A stretch of DNA of 64,000 nt, from positions 128,840 through 192,839 of the forward strand of contig CAWBVG010000012.1 in NCBI GenBank assembly GCA_963792175.1, read 5' to 3'. Shown here piece by piece: positions 54,561 to 64,000 of this stretch (position 1 is the first letter of the stretch; every line of letters starts with the position of its first letter). The position numbers were made by a program, and so were the translations under genes. This DNA is from CAWBVG01 sp963792175 (GTDB lineage: Bacteria; Acidobacteriota; Vicinamibacteria; Vicinamibacterales; CAVVIG01). A model generated the notes under the pieces. That model did no database searches. It was not told the DNA's origin and saw only the letters and a list, made by a program, of their open reading frames with translations.

Positions 54561-57500
54561 CAGTTCCTCGTGATCAGCTCGTGCAGGTTCAAGACGGCAC
54601 GGGTGACCGTCGCCATCGCCGCAAACGGCGCGAGATTCCTGTCCGGCGGCAACGGCGCCTCGCCCTTGCTCATGAACTCGCGAGCCGCCGACGGCGCGCC
54701 GGTGAAGCGTTTCAGATTCCGTTCGTACAACCCGCCGAGGATGGAACGCTCGTCGGCGGTGGGCGGACGGTTCAGCGCGCGGTCGAACACCCAGTCGAGG
54801 CGGGTGCGGAACGTCTTGCCGCCGTTCGCGATCGCATGCTGCGCGAAGACGCGGGCAGCTTCGACGTAAATCGGATCGTTCAACAGGTCCAGCGCCTGCA
54901 GAGGCGTGTTGGACGTGCTGCGGATGACCGTGCATTCTTCACGCGTGGGCGCATCGAAGTTCAGCAGGCTCGGGTGCAGATAGGTGCGCTGCCAGGTCGT
55001 GTAGAGGCCGCGGCGGTACAGATCGGCGCCATGGCTCGCGGAGTATTCGCGCTTGGGGAAGTTCAGCGCCGCCAGGTATCCCGCCGGTTCGAATGGACTC
55101 ACGGATGGCCCGCCGAACCGCTCGGCCAGCAATCCGGAGACCTGGAGCGCGATATCGCGCACGTTCTCCGCATCGACACGGAAACGATTCTGATGGGCGA
55201 GCAATCGGTTTTCCGGATCGACATCGCTCGACGTCGCCGGCGCCGACGCCTGGCGATAGGTGTGACTCGTGACGATCAGCCGGATGATGTGCCGCATGTC
55301 CCAGTCGTGCGCGGACGCGGCGTCGAACTCCGGATGCATGAACTCCGACGCCAGCCAGTCGAGGAGCTCGGGATGCGTCGGCCACTCTCCCTGCGAGCCC
55401 AAGATCATCGAGGGTTTTCGACAACCCGGTGCCGAAGAACTCGCGCCACGTCCGGTTGACGAACGCGCGCGCCGTCAAGGGATTGTCCCGCGACCCCAGC
55501 CAGCCGGCCAGCTCGAGCCGGGTGGCCCGCTCGCCCCTGGTATCGAGCGCACCGAGGAAGCGCGGAATCGCCGGCTCCACGACCGGCGCCGAGTCGTCCA
55601 TCCAGTTGCCGCGCGGCAGGATTCTCGTCACCACGGGATCGACAGACGACGTCGTCAGGACACGCGGGATGGCCGCTTCGAGCAGCCCGCGTTCTGTCTC
55701 GAGCCGCTGTACCTCCGCATAGTCGGTCGCGAGCTCCGGGGCGGCCCAGATCCGATAGTCGCGAACCGCGTTGCGTTCGGTTTCGTCGCGATCCTCGGCA
55801 GGCCGCCGCAGCGCCCTCGACACATCCTCGGGCAGGCCGCTCGCCCAGGTTCTGCCGCCATCCGGATCTCTGCTGCGCGCGCGCCGGCCGGCGTCGGCGA
55901 CCGGAGGCCATGCAAAGGCATCCGCCGAGAGCGCCAGCCGGAAGCGGCCGATCACCGCGCGCCGCAGCTCCGATTCGTGTCGCAGTGTCACGACGATGCG
56001 AGACTCCGCGGTGGTCTTCACTGGTTCCGCGAACCGCACCGCGAGAAACGGATTGCGCGCCTCGCCAAAGCGGATCCCCCACGCCGTCCGCGGGTCGCCG
56101 TCGATCGCGGCGAGCGGCGGCATGGATGGATCGACGTTGCTCGACGGCGACGAGGGCGGCGCATCGTTCACTGTCGCCATCGTCAGCGCCAGCGTGCGGG
56201 CGGGAACACCAGGGTCGAGGAGCTGAACCTCGATTTCGCTGAGCAGGAATCGATCGGCGCCGCGCGCATAGCGGGCGCCTGGCAGGCTTTCATCCTGCAC
56301 GACGTCGATGCCGAGCTGACTCCATGTGCCCGCATCCGGCTTCAGCGTGACGGCGTAGGTTTCGCGGTCCGGATTCGTTCCGCTCGCGACCACGAGACCG
56401 TCGCCCGGTTTCGTGTCGCTCATCAAGCTGCCGTCGAGGTAATAGTTGCTCTCGATCGGCTCCTTGTCGTAGATGGTCAGGGTCGCGCCGTTCAGCGAGC
56501 GCGCGGCGATCGGGTGCTGCCAGGTCCACCGCAGCGCACCGGCCTGCCACCGCGTCTTCAGGTCCGCTTCCCACCGTTCGTCGACGGCCGCGAGCGGCGC
56601 CGTTCGCTCGTCGAGGCGCGCCCTGGCCGCGGCGAGCCGGCTGTCGAGCGCCGCGCGCTGGCGCTTCTGCTCCTCGGTCGGCAGCTGGACCTGGGCGCCC
56701 CACGCCCTGGCCCCGCGATCCGGCACGAGCCCCGTTTCCTGAATGTCGGCGAAGAACGCCTTCATCGCATAGAAGTCCTTGGTCAGGAACGGATCGAACT
56801 TGTGATCGTGACACTCGGCGCAGCCCATCGTGCTCCCGAGCCAGACCGCGCTCACGGTTCGCACGCGATCGGCGCCGTATTTCGCGAGGTATTCCTTCGG
56901 CTGCAGCCCGCCTTCCGACGAGGTGCGGTTCAAGCGGTTGTAAGCGGACGCCACGCGCTGTTCGAGCGTCGCATTCGGCAGCAGATCGCCGGCGAGCTGC
57001 TCGCGCGTGAACTCGTCGAACGGCTTGTTGCCGGCGAACGCGCGCAGGACGTAATCGCGGTACGGCCACGCCGGAATCGGATTGTCGCCGTGGAAACCGC
57101 TCGTGTCCGCATAGCGCACGGCGTCGAGCCAATGCATGGTCCGCTGCTCGGCGTAACGCGGAGACGCCAGCAACCGATCGACCGCTTGCTCGTACGCGTC
57201 GGGCGAGCCGTCCGCGAGGAAGGCTCGCATGTCGTCCGGCGTCGGCGGCACGCCCGTCAGATCGAGCGTGACGCGGCGCAGAAGCGTTCGCGGATCCGCC
57301 TGGTTCGCCGGCGTCATCCCGTCGAGGCCCAGGCGGTGTTGAATGAAGTGGTCGATCGGGTTTTTCGCGCGCGCCGGATCGGACGCGTTCGGCACGGCAG
57401 GACGCGCGACCGGTTGATACGCCCAATGCCCTTCGTAGACGGCGCCCTCAGCCACCCAGCGCCGAAGCGTCTCCTTCTGTTTCCCCGTCAGCTCCTTGTG

Positions 57501-57863
57501 GACCGATGCGGGCGGCATCGCCCGCGGCCCGCTCGCCGAGATGCGCGCGATCATCTCGCTCTTGTCCGGATCGCCGGGCACGATTGGCGCGCGGCCCGAC
57601 CGGGTCGGCTTCAGCGCTTCGTCGCGGATATCCAGCCGCAGGCCCGCCATGCGCGCGTTCCTGTCGGGACCATGACAGCGGAAACAGGTGTCCGACATGA
57701 TCGGCCGCACGTCGCGGTTGAAGCTGATTCGCTCGCCAGAGGCAGGACCCTGTCGTGAGGCTGACGGGGCTGGGGGCTGGGGGCTCGCGGTCAGCACGAC
57801 TCCGCAGCCGACCCCAAGCCCCAGGGAAACGCCGAACCAGACCGCAGCGAGTCGCGAAGTCAT
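54560..57863 (-). CDS. PSD1 cytochrome-c/DUF1549/DUF1553 protein (one frameshift)
   Basis: The signal peptide is AVWFGVSLGLGVGCGVVLTA. A haem-c motif follows (FNRDVRPIMSDTCFRCHGPD; CxxCH), then DUF1549 (DHFIQHRLGLDGM, LLRRVTLDLTGVPPTPDDMR, WLDAVRYADTSGFHGDN). A second conserved CxxCH occurs in TMGCAECHDHKFDPFLTKDF. A middle discoidin-like region precedes DUF1553 (NPLTARAFVNRTWREFFGTG, then HPELLDWLASEFM and PLQALDLLNDPIYVEAAR). About 1,100 codons, normal for the family. One break near 55410 separates the last 280 residues. It is the first gene of a coupled pair with DUF1501. Confidence 0.92.
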
Positions 57864-57903
57864 GGCGTGGAAAAGATAGCACCATCCTCGGTATGCTCAA
57901 CCC

Positions 57904-59337
57904 ATGCTTCTGACCTTTGCTCGTTGCCTCCTCCTCGCTGCGCTGGTCGCCAGTCTTCCGGCAGTTGCGGGGGCTCAGGGACCGCCTCGGGTCGCTGCCG
58001 GAGCTCTGCCGGCGGCCGATCGTCCGTTCGGCACGCTTCGCGAGCAGGCGACGATGCAGCAGGCGTGGCTGAAGAAGCGCCTCGACACGTTTCTGCCGGC
58101 CTTGATGCGCAAACACGGCGTCGATTTCTGGGTCGTGCCGATGCGCGAGTACAACGAAGACCCGGTCTTTTCGGCGATCACCGCCCCCGAGACGTTCGCC
58201 GCGCGGCGGCGGACGATCTATGTCTTCTTCGACAAGTGCGCAGCGGCCGGCACCGCGCCGGCTCCCGAGTGCGTCGAGCGGATCGCGCTTGGTGGCACGT
58301 CGCAGGGTGGGCTCTTCGACGCCCGCACGTCCGCGAAAGCCGTCGCCAATCCGGTCAACGGCCGCCAGGCGGAGCTCTGGGGGGACGAGCAGTGGCTGCT
58401 CCTCAAGCAGGTGGTCGAGGAACGCAAGCCGAAAGTGATCGGGATCAATCGCTCGACGGTCTTTGCCTTCAGCGATGGCTTGTCGAGCGGCGAGCTCCAG
58501 GGCATGAGCGAGGCGCTCGGCAAATCGTGGACGTCGCGCTTACGCAACGCCGAACGGCTGCCGCTCGAGCTGATCGCGTCGCGCCTGCCCGAGGAGGAAG
58601 CGTTCTTCGAGAAGATGAGCGCTCTCGTGTGGCAGATGACGCAGACGATGTTCTCGGAGAAAGCGATCGTGCCGGGCACGACGCGGACGAGCGATCTGGT
58701 CTGGTGGTGGCGTCAGCGCACGAACGATCAGGGACTGGGCACCTGGTTCCAGCCGAGCGTCAGCGTGCAGCGCAAAGGCGTGACCGCCAAAGAGCTCGGC
58801 GACGATCCGGTCATTCAGCCGGGCGACGTGCTGCATTGCGACGTCGGCATCACGGTGGCGCGCCTCAACACCGACACGCAGCATCTTGCGTACGTCCTGC
58901 AGCCCGGCGAGACCGACGCCCCGGCCGGTCTCAAGCAGGCGCTCGCGAACGCGAACGCGATGCAGGACTTCGCGATGGAGGAAATCCGTCCGGGACGCAC
59001 GGGCAACGAGATTCTCGGATCGGTGCTCTCGCGCATGAAGGCGAAGGGCATCACCGGCACGATGTATTCGCATCCGATCGGCCTGAACGGCCACGGCGCC
59101 GGCCCGCTCATCGGCTTGTGGGACTACCAGGACGGCGTCGTCGGCCGCGGAGAAGCGAAGGTGATTCCGTCGATGTGGTTCTCGATCGAACTGCAGGCGA
59201 CCACGCCGGTGCCGGAGTGGGGCGGCCAGCCGGTGCAGATGGCGCAGGAAGAGGACATGATCATCGGCGCCGACGGGAAGAATCGCTGGGCGAAACAGCG
59301 ACAGAGTCAGTTGTTCCTCGTCCGCGGCGCGCGGTAA
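57904..59337 (+). CDS. Exported M24-family metallopeptidase (Xaa-Pro aminopeptidase-like)
   Basis: An intact 477-residue protein with a signal peptide (MLLTFARCLLLAALVASLPA). The N-terminal creatinase-like half (LMRKHGVDFWVVPMREYNED) is followed by the pita-bread domain. Candidate metal ligands are Asp in GDVLHCDVGI and NTDTQH, His in SHPIGLNGHGAGP, and Glu in WFSIELQA and AQEEDMII. The usual first Asp context (D-x-G-x-x-x-D) is kept as DVGITVARLNTD. The family removes N-terminal residues before proline using two metal ions; here it would act in the periplasm. It is divergent from the PSD1 gene, 40 bases between starts. Confidence 0.9.
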   Translation: MLLTFARCLLLAALVASLPAVAGAQGPPRVAAGALPAADRPFGTLREQATMQQAWLKKRLDTFLPALMRKHGVDFWVVPMREYNEDPVFSAITAPETFAARRRTIYVFFDKCAAAGTAPAPECVERIALGGTSQGGLFDARTSAKAVANPVNGRQAELWGDEQWLLLKQVVEERKPKVIGINRSTVFAFSDGLSSGELQGMSEALGKSWTSRLRNAERLPLELIASRLPEEEAFFEKMSALVWQMTQTMFSEKAIVPGTTRTSDLVWWWRQRTNDQGLGTWFQPSVSVQRKGVTAKELGDDPVIQPGDVLHCDVGITVARLNTDTQHLAYVLQPGETDAPAGLKQALANANAMQDFAMEEIRPGRTGNEILGSVLSRMKAKGITGTMYSHPIGLNGHGAGPLIGLWDYQDGVVGRGEAKVIPSMWFSIELQATTPVPEWGGQPVQMAQEEDMIIGADGKNRWAKQRQSQLFLVRGAR

Positions 59338-59428
59338 ATCCACGGAGCGAGCCAGGGCTCCGCAGATCGCAGGCCAAAGGCCGCTGCGTGGTCGCCGGCT
59401 TTGCGCAACCGGACCTTCGCGTCAGGCT

Positions 59429-60104
59429 TCAGCCCGATCCGGACCGCCGCCGGATCCGCTTGGTGTGCGGCGCCTTGTCCGAGGCCCAGAGGCGTATGGT
59501 CAGCACGACCGTGCCGACCTTGATCTCGTCCCCGTCCTCGAGCGCGACTTCCGTCCGGAGCTCTGGAACGGCGGAGAAATGTGCCGTTCGTGCTGCCCAG
59601 ATCCTCGAGCGTGACGCGCCGCGTCGCGCTGTCGACCCTTATGGCGGCATGCCGCCGCGACACGCCCGGCGAGTCCAGCCAGACGCTGCATCGCGGGTCG
59701 CGGCCGATGACGTTCTCGCCTTCTGAAAGCGACGACGTCCGGCTGGCCCAGGCCACCCAGCAGAACAGCGCCTCGGGTGCCGCGGCAGCCGCCTCGACTT
59801 GAACCGCGGTGCCACAAAACGCGTATCCAATGCCATGGACGGTTCGGACGAATTCGGGCTGCTGGCGGTTGTCCCCGATGGCGCGCCGGATTTCGCTAAC
59901 CAGGACATTGAGATTGGCGTCGACGACATAGGTATCCGGCCAGATTCGCGCGTGCAGCGTCTCCTTCTCAACGACCTTCGGCCGGCTCTCGATCAGCGTG
60001 CAGAGCAGGTCGAAGGCCTTCGGGGAGAGGTGGACCTCTGTGCCCGCGCGCAGGAGCTGGCGTGTCTCTGAATCGATGGTGAACGGGCCGAATCGGGCTC
60101 TCAC
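59429..60104 (-). CDS. Winged-helix DNA-binding domain fused to FHA domain (one frameshift)
   Basis: The N-terminus is an OmpR/CadC-type winged helix: FGPFTIDSETRQLLRAGTEV, LSPKAFDLLCTLIESRPKVV, DANLNVLVSEIRRAIGDNR, FVRTVHGIGYAF. An FHA domain follows with its phospho-Thr binding residues (VIGRDPRCSVWLDSPGVSRR, HAAIRVDS, LEDLGSTNGTF). After one break near 59577 the last strands read TEVALEDGDEIKVGTVVLTI, then RLWASDK, ending with a basic tail at 59429-59431. There is no receiver or TM domain, so DNA binding is probably tuned by binding a phosphothreonine protein. It is divergent from the FHA/PP2C/kinase cluster, which may supply the signal. Confidence 0.85.
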
Positions 60105-60192
60105 GCCTGCGCTTCATGGCCGCGAAACTGGAGAATCCTTCGAGTTTCTTTAAGACTTCGCCGCATTCGCAGCATAAATTTTACTCGGAGCC

Positions 60193-61067
60193 ATGGTCTC
60201 GCACACGACCAATCCCGCGGCGTCGCCGCCGCGCCGCCCGGCCCGCGACATCATCGACGCGGTCGTCGACAACATGCGGAAGAACCTCGAACCGCTTCGA
60301 GTACTCGACGCTCGCGCCCAGCCGCTACACCGTCTACCTCCATCCGCGCGAATACGCGCGTCTCGAAGGCATCGTGCCGATTCTTCAGGAGCAGACGATC
60401 CGCGCGCTGGCCGAGGAGCTCGACCGGCTGAACGCCGCTCGCCGATGCGGCGATGGGTGCATCGGTGCGGCGGCGACTCGGAGCCGGAGATTCGCAACGC
60501 CGCGGCCGACTGGCAGGTCGAGTTCCTCGCCGACCCGGACGGCGACATGAACGAGGGCGATCTGCTCGTCGACTCCGAGCTCGTCCTGCCGGCTCGGCCC
60601 GATCTCGGCGTCGGCGAACGCACGCGCCGGATCACGACCGTTCACACCGGATCGCGCACGACGACGCGCGAGCAGACGGTCGGCCAGGTGCCGTCGCGCC
60701 CGCGACCGGTGTCCTCGCGCGCATCGAGTACGACGACGACGCCGGCCACCATGCCTACGACGTGGTCAAGGATTCCGCTCACGATCGGCCGCGGCGGCAT
60801 CGCCTATCCGGTGGACGTCCGGATCGCCTCGTCGCCCGACGTCTCGCGCGAGCACGCGCGGATTCGCCGGGATCCCGCGACCGGCCGGTTCTTTCTGATC
60901 GATCTGAGCTCGCTCGGCACGACGCTGAACGGCCGCCACGTGCCGAAGGGCTACGACGAGGTCGACGGCAGCGAAGCGGGAAAACGGCGCCGAAACGCGC
61001 GCTGCCGGACACCGCGCGGATCGGTCTGGCCGACACGGTGTTCTCGAGTTCGGAACGAGTCCGGTGA
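60193..61067 (+). CDS. FhaA-like protein: DUF3662-like N-terminus plus FHA domain (several frameshifts)
   Basis: The N-terminal region (RDIIDAVVDNMRKNLE, then FEYSTLAPSRYTVYLHPREY, LEGIVPILQEQTIRALAEEL) resembles the DUF3662 part of actinobacterial FhaA. Then come ADWQVEFLADPDGDMNEGDL, an unstructured Arg/Thr-rich linker and an FHA domain with its binding motifs (LTIGRGGIAYPVDVRIASSP, DVSREHARIRRDPATGRFFL, LSSLGTTLNGRHVPKG). The frame breaks at about 60295, 60435, 60710, 60775 and 60975, mostly through an inserted C (GAACCGC for GAACGC). FHA proteins dock Thr-phosphorylated partners. The PP2C and kinase genes follow on the same strand. Confidence 0.75.
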
Positions 61068-61201
61068 TGGCGCTGCTCCTGTGGGCCCGGTTCGTGTTTC
61101 TCGCGCTGCTGCGTGGCGCCTCGTGACGTTCTACGCTCTGGATCGGCGTACCGGACGCGCGGACGCGACATGAGTCGAACGTCGCGTGCGGACACCGAGC
61201 G

Positions 61202-62768
61202 ATGCTGAGGGCCGCCGGCGACACCGATCCCGGGCTGCAGCGCGAGGTCAACGAGGATCGGTTTCATGTCGACGCTCGCGCGCGGCATCTTCATGGTCAT
61301 CGACGGCGTCGGCGGCCAGGCGGCCGGCGGCAAGGCGGCCGACACCGCGCTGGCGATGCTGCGGACGCGGCTCGAGCGCGAGACCGGGCCGGTCGCGATC
61401 GCGTCGCGCGAGGCGATCGCCGATCGCCAACAACGAAATCCACCGCGCTCGCCGCGCTCGCGGCCGGAATGGAACGGCATGGCCTGCGTCCTCACGGTCG
61501 CGGTGGTCGACGACGGCACGCGCGATCGTCGGCCACGTCGGCGACACGAGGCTCTACAAGCTGCGCGACGGCCGCATCGAGAAGGTCACGCGCGATCACT
61601 CGCCGGTCGGCGAGCGCGAAGATGCGCGCGAGCTGTCCGAGCTCGAGGCGATGCGGCATCCGCGCCGCAACGAGGTGTATCGCGACGTCGGCTCGGAGCC
61701 GCACGAGCCCGGCGATCCCGAGTTCATCGACGTCCACGAGACGCCGTTCGAGCCGGATGCGGCGCTGCTGCTCTGCAGCGACGGCCTGACCGACCTGGTC
61801 GACTCGTCGCGCGATCCAGCAGATCGTCGAGCGGTCGGCGGGCCATCCGCAGCGCGTCGTGCAGCGCGCTGATCGACGCCGCCAACGCCGCCGGCGGCAA
61901 GGACAACGTCACGCGTCGTCTATGTCGAAGGGGAGCGGTTCGCGGCGCAGCGCCGGACGCGTCGGCGAGCAGCACGCAGCGCCGCGGCGACCGCTCGACG
62001 GGCCAGCCAGGTCGGTCGTCGGACGTTGATCGCGCTCGCTGGCGGCGGTGATCGCGGCCGCCGTGTTCTGCCTGCGCCGATATCGGCGCGCTCGCCTCGG
62101 TGCCGCCGTGATCCCGCTCGCCGCCGCCGAGCGCGTCGCCATCGTGGTCCGAGCCGGCGAGTCGATCGCGCGCGGCGCTGCAGGCGCCGCGGCCGGGCAC
62201 GACGGTCGTGGTCGAACCGGGCGAGTACCGCGAGACGTCTGCGCTTGAAAGCCGCGTCCGGCTCGTCAGCCGCGTGCCGCGCGGCGCGATCATCCGCCTG
62301 CCGGCAACGGCGTCCGAAGGCGGATCCGGCGGTCGTGGCCGACTGAAGTCGAGCGACGCCGAATTCGCCGGCTTTCGCATCGTCGGCGACGCGGCGACGC
62401 CGCTGGGCATCGGCATGCTGGTCGCGAACTCCGACGCTGTCGATCGTCGACGTCGAAATCACCGGCGCGGCACGAGCGTCGCGATCGACTTCGGCGACAG
62501 GGTCGCGCGCCAGCGCTCGTCGGCGAGCGACATCCACGACAACCCGGGCGCGGCGCTGGCGATCCGTCCGGCGGCGTCGCCGCGCATCGCCCACAACATG
62601 TTCGCGCGCAACGGCCGTCCGAGCGCGTGCAGGCGACCGTGCATCGTCGAGACGCAGGCGCCGCCGCAGTTTTCCGGCAACGTGTTTCACGGCGTCGGCA
62701 TCGACACGCTTCGCCGGCTCGACGACGGCTCCGCGCCGCGCCTGGCCCGCGACAACTGGTTTCCGTGA
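61202..62768 (+). CDS. PP2C-type protein phosphatase fused to TM helix and predicted beta-helix domain (several frameshifts)
   Basis: PP2C motifs in order: GDTDPGLQREVNEDRF, FMVIDGVGGQAAGGKAAD (metal-binding D and G-G), ACVLTVAVVDDG, then IVGHVGDTRLYKLRDGRIEK, VTRDHSPVGEREDARELSEL, LLLCSDGLTDLVDSS and GGKDNVTVVYVEGERF. A basic linker and a TM helix follow (TLIALAAVIAAAVFCL). The rest reads as a right-handed beta-helix (TVVVEPGEYRETLRLKAASG, AEFAGFRIVGDAATPLGIGM, SIVDVEITGAARVAIDFGD) and ends DNWFP at 62766-62768. Dephosphorylation of Ser/Thr proteins in the cytosol, with a sensor-like outer domain, is the likely design. Frames break every 100-150 bases. Confidence 0.75.
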
Positions 62769-62822
62769 GGCCGTCCGGATCGGTCCGCGCCGCCGGCCCG
62801 CGCCCGCGGGCGCGCGAGGCCG

Positions 62823-64000
62823 ATGATGACACCGTCTTCCAGCGCGTCGGCCGTACGAGATCCACGCGAGATCGGCCGCGGCGGCATGGCGGTCGTGTTT
62901 CTGGCGACCGACACCGCGACGGACGCAGCGGGTCGCGCTGAAGCTCGTGCCGACGGGCACCGACCGCGAAGCCAGGAGATCCTCGAAGCGGAGCGCTGGG
63001 GCGCCAAGCTGCAGGAGCAGTTCTGCCGGCGTCAGCCGCTACGTGCCGACGGTCTACGAACGGCACGAACGGCCATACTTCTTCATCGCGATGGAGTACC
63101 TCGACGGGCGAGAACCTGTCCGAGGTGATCGGCGCGGGCCGCTGCCGCGCCGAGCGCGCGCCGGCATTGCGATCGCAGCTGTGTCGAGTTCCTCGAAGCC
63201 GCCCACGCGCTTCGAAGCGACGATCGACGGCCGCCACCTTCGGTCGCTGCTCCACGGCGATCTCAAGCCGCGCAACATCCGCGTGCTCGCCGGCGACGCG
63301 CATCAAGGTGCTCGACTTCGGCATCGCCAAAGCGCTGTCGCTCAGCCGCAAGGTCACGCGCAACGACTTCGGCAGCATCGCCTATCTCTCGCCCGAGCGC
63401 CTCGAGTCCGGCGAGATCGACGCCCAGGCCGACTCTGGGCGGTGGGCGTCCTGCTCTACGAAATGGTCAGCGGCGTCCAGCCGTTTCGCGCGGCGGACAC
63501 GCGCCGGCTGGAGCAGCGGATCCGTCGCCTGCAGCCGCCGGCGCCGCTCGACGGCGCGTGCCCGCCCGGATCTGCAGGCGATCGTCGCAAAGCTCCTCGC
63601 CGGGGACGCGGCCGACGCTACGGCAGCGCCACCGCGATTCGCGACGACTCGCAGTGTTTCGCGGCGGGTGCCGACCCGCAGGCGGAGCGCGAGGGCTGGC
63701 CGGATCGCCCGCACGACGAACCCGGCACGCGGCGGGCGCCGTTTCCTGCCAGCCCGGTTGAGGAGGAAGCGACCCGCCGGACGCTCCGACCGACTGCGGA
63801 CCTGCAACCCACCGCGCTTTCGCCGCCGGTGACGATGGCTCCGGCTATCCAACCGCAGCCCGTGAAAAAGCGGCGCCGGTTCCTGGCTGGACTTCCGCGG
63901 ACGGCGCTTTCTGCTGCTGGCGCTCGCCATCGTCGGCAACGAGCTGTCCGTGGCTTCCCAGGCGAGGCGCGTCAAGGCCGGGGTGCCGATGGTGGAACTC
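62823..64000 (+). CDS. Ser/Thr protein kinase, 3-prime end beyond window (several frameshifts)
   Basis: The kinase signature is read across frames: EIGRGGMAVVFLATDTATD (P-loop), VALKLVPTGTDREAQEILEA (Lys and helix C), PYFFIAMEYLDGENLSEVIG. The catalytic loop is LLHGDLKPRNIRV, with HGD where most kinases have HRD, then VLDFGIAKALSLSRKVTRND, YLSPERLESGEIDAQAD, and VGVLLYEMVSGVQPFRA. A Pro-rich linker and a basic stretch (KKRRRFLAGLPRTAL) precede the window edge, where a TM helix would be expected. It is the third gene of the FHA-PP2C-kinase cluster. HGD suggests an atypical kinase but does not exclude activity. Confidence 0.78.

Overview
The window is high-GC bacterial DNA, most likely from Acidobacteriota and probably Vicinamibacteria-like. 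This is inferred from gene content: ADOP-type ABC permeases, TonB-dependent receptors with an N-terminal carboxypeptidase-regulatory domain, Ser/Thr kinases with TolB-like propellers or AAA ATPase domains, ECF sigma/partner pairs, a PSD1/DUF1501 pair, sortilin-like BNR proteins and PEP-CTERM proteins. No rRNA, tRNA, CRISPR array, IS element or origin was seen.

Many genes read clearly as one protein but are cut by single-base frameshifts, mostly one inserted C or G in GC-rich DNA. They also hit housekeeping genes (prfC, an RluA-family synthase), so most are probably sequencing or assembly errors. Coordinates below span the whole inferred gene and the breaks are named.

Layout. 1-12.8 kb: ADOP permease fragment, YVTN propeller protein, SUI1/YciH factor, CRTAC1-like VCBS protein, kinase/propeller protein, RluA-family synthase, exported protein, prfC, PRC-barrel and PAP2 pair, SGNH hydrolase, DUF1326 protein. 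12.9-17.5 kb: a 30-residue membrane protein, gamma-glutamyltransferase, and a large secreted amidase with an extra N-terminal domain. 17.5-25 kb: sigma factor with a coupled unknown gene, a degenerate NtrC-like AAA protein, a PrsT-like TPR lipoprotein, two PEP-CTERM proteins and a truncated subtilase. Four transcription units here carry the same upstream element, GTGAGCC-N16-CCGYGTGTTGAG. This is the most interesting part of the window and looks like a small PEP-CTERM surface-protein regulon.

25-39.6 kb: a 1,300-residue kinase/ATPase with its ECF sigma factor, MgtC, Tat-exported amidohydrolase, VPS10/BNR protein, VOC protein, a second ECF sigma/anti-sigma pair, DUF5996 and UBP-finger proteins. 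39.6-50.5 kb: surface-antigen barrel, VOC protein, sorbosone-dehydrogenase-like protein, TonB-dependent receptor, YdjM-like hydrolase, complete ADOP permease. 50.7-60.1 kb: glycosyltransferase, SdrD-like secreted protein, DUF1501/PSD1 operon, M24 peptidase, winged-helix/FHA regulator. 60.2-64 kb: FHA protein, PP2C phosphatase fused to a predicted beta-helix, and a Ser/Thr kinase running off the end, together a phospho-signalling cluster.
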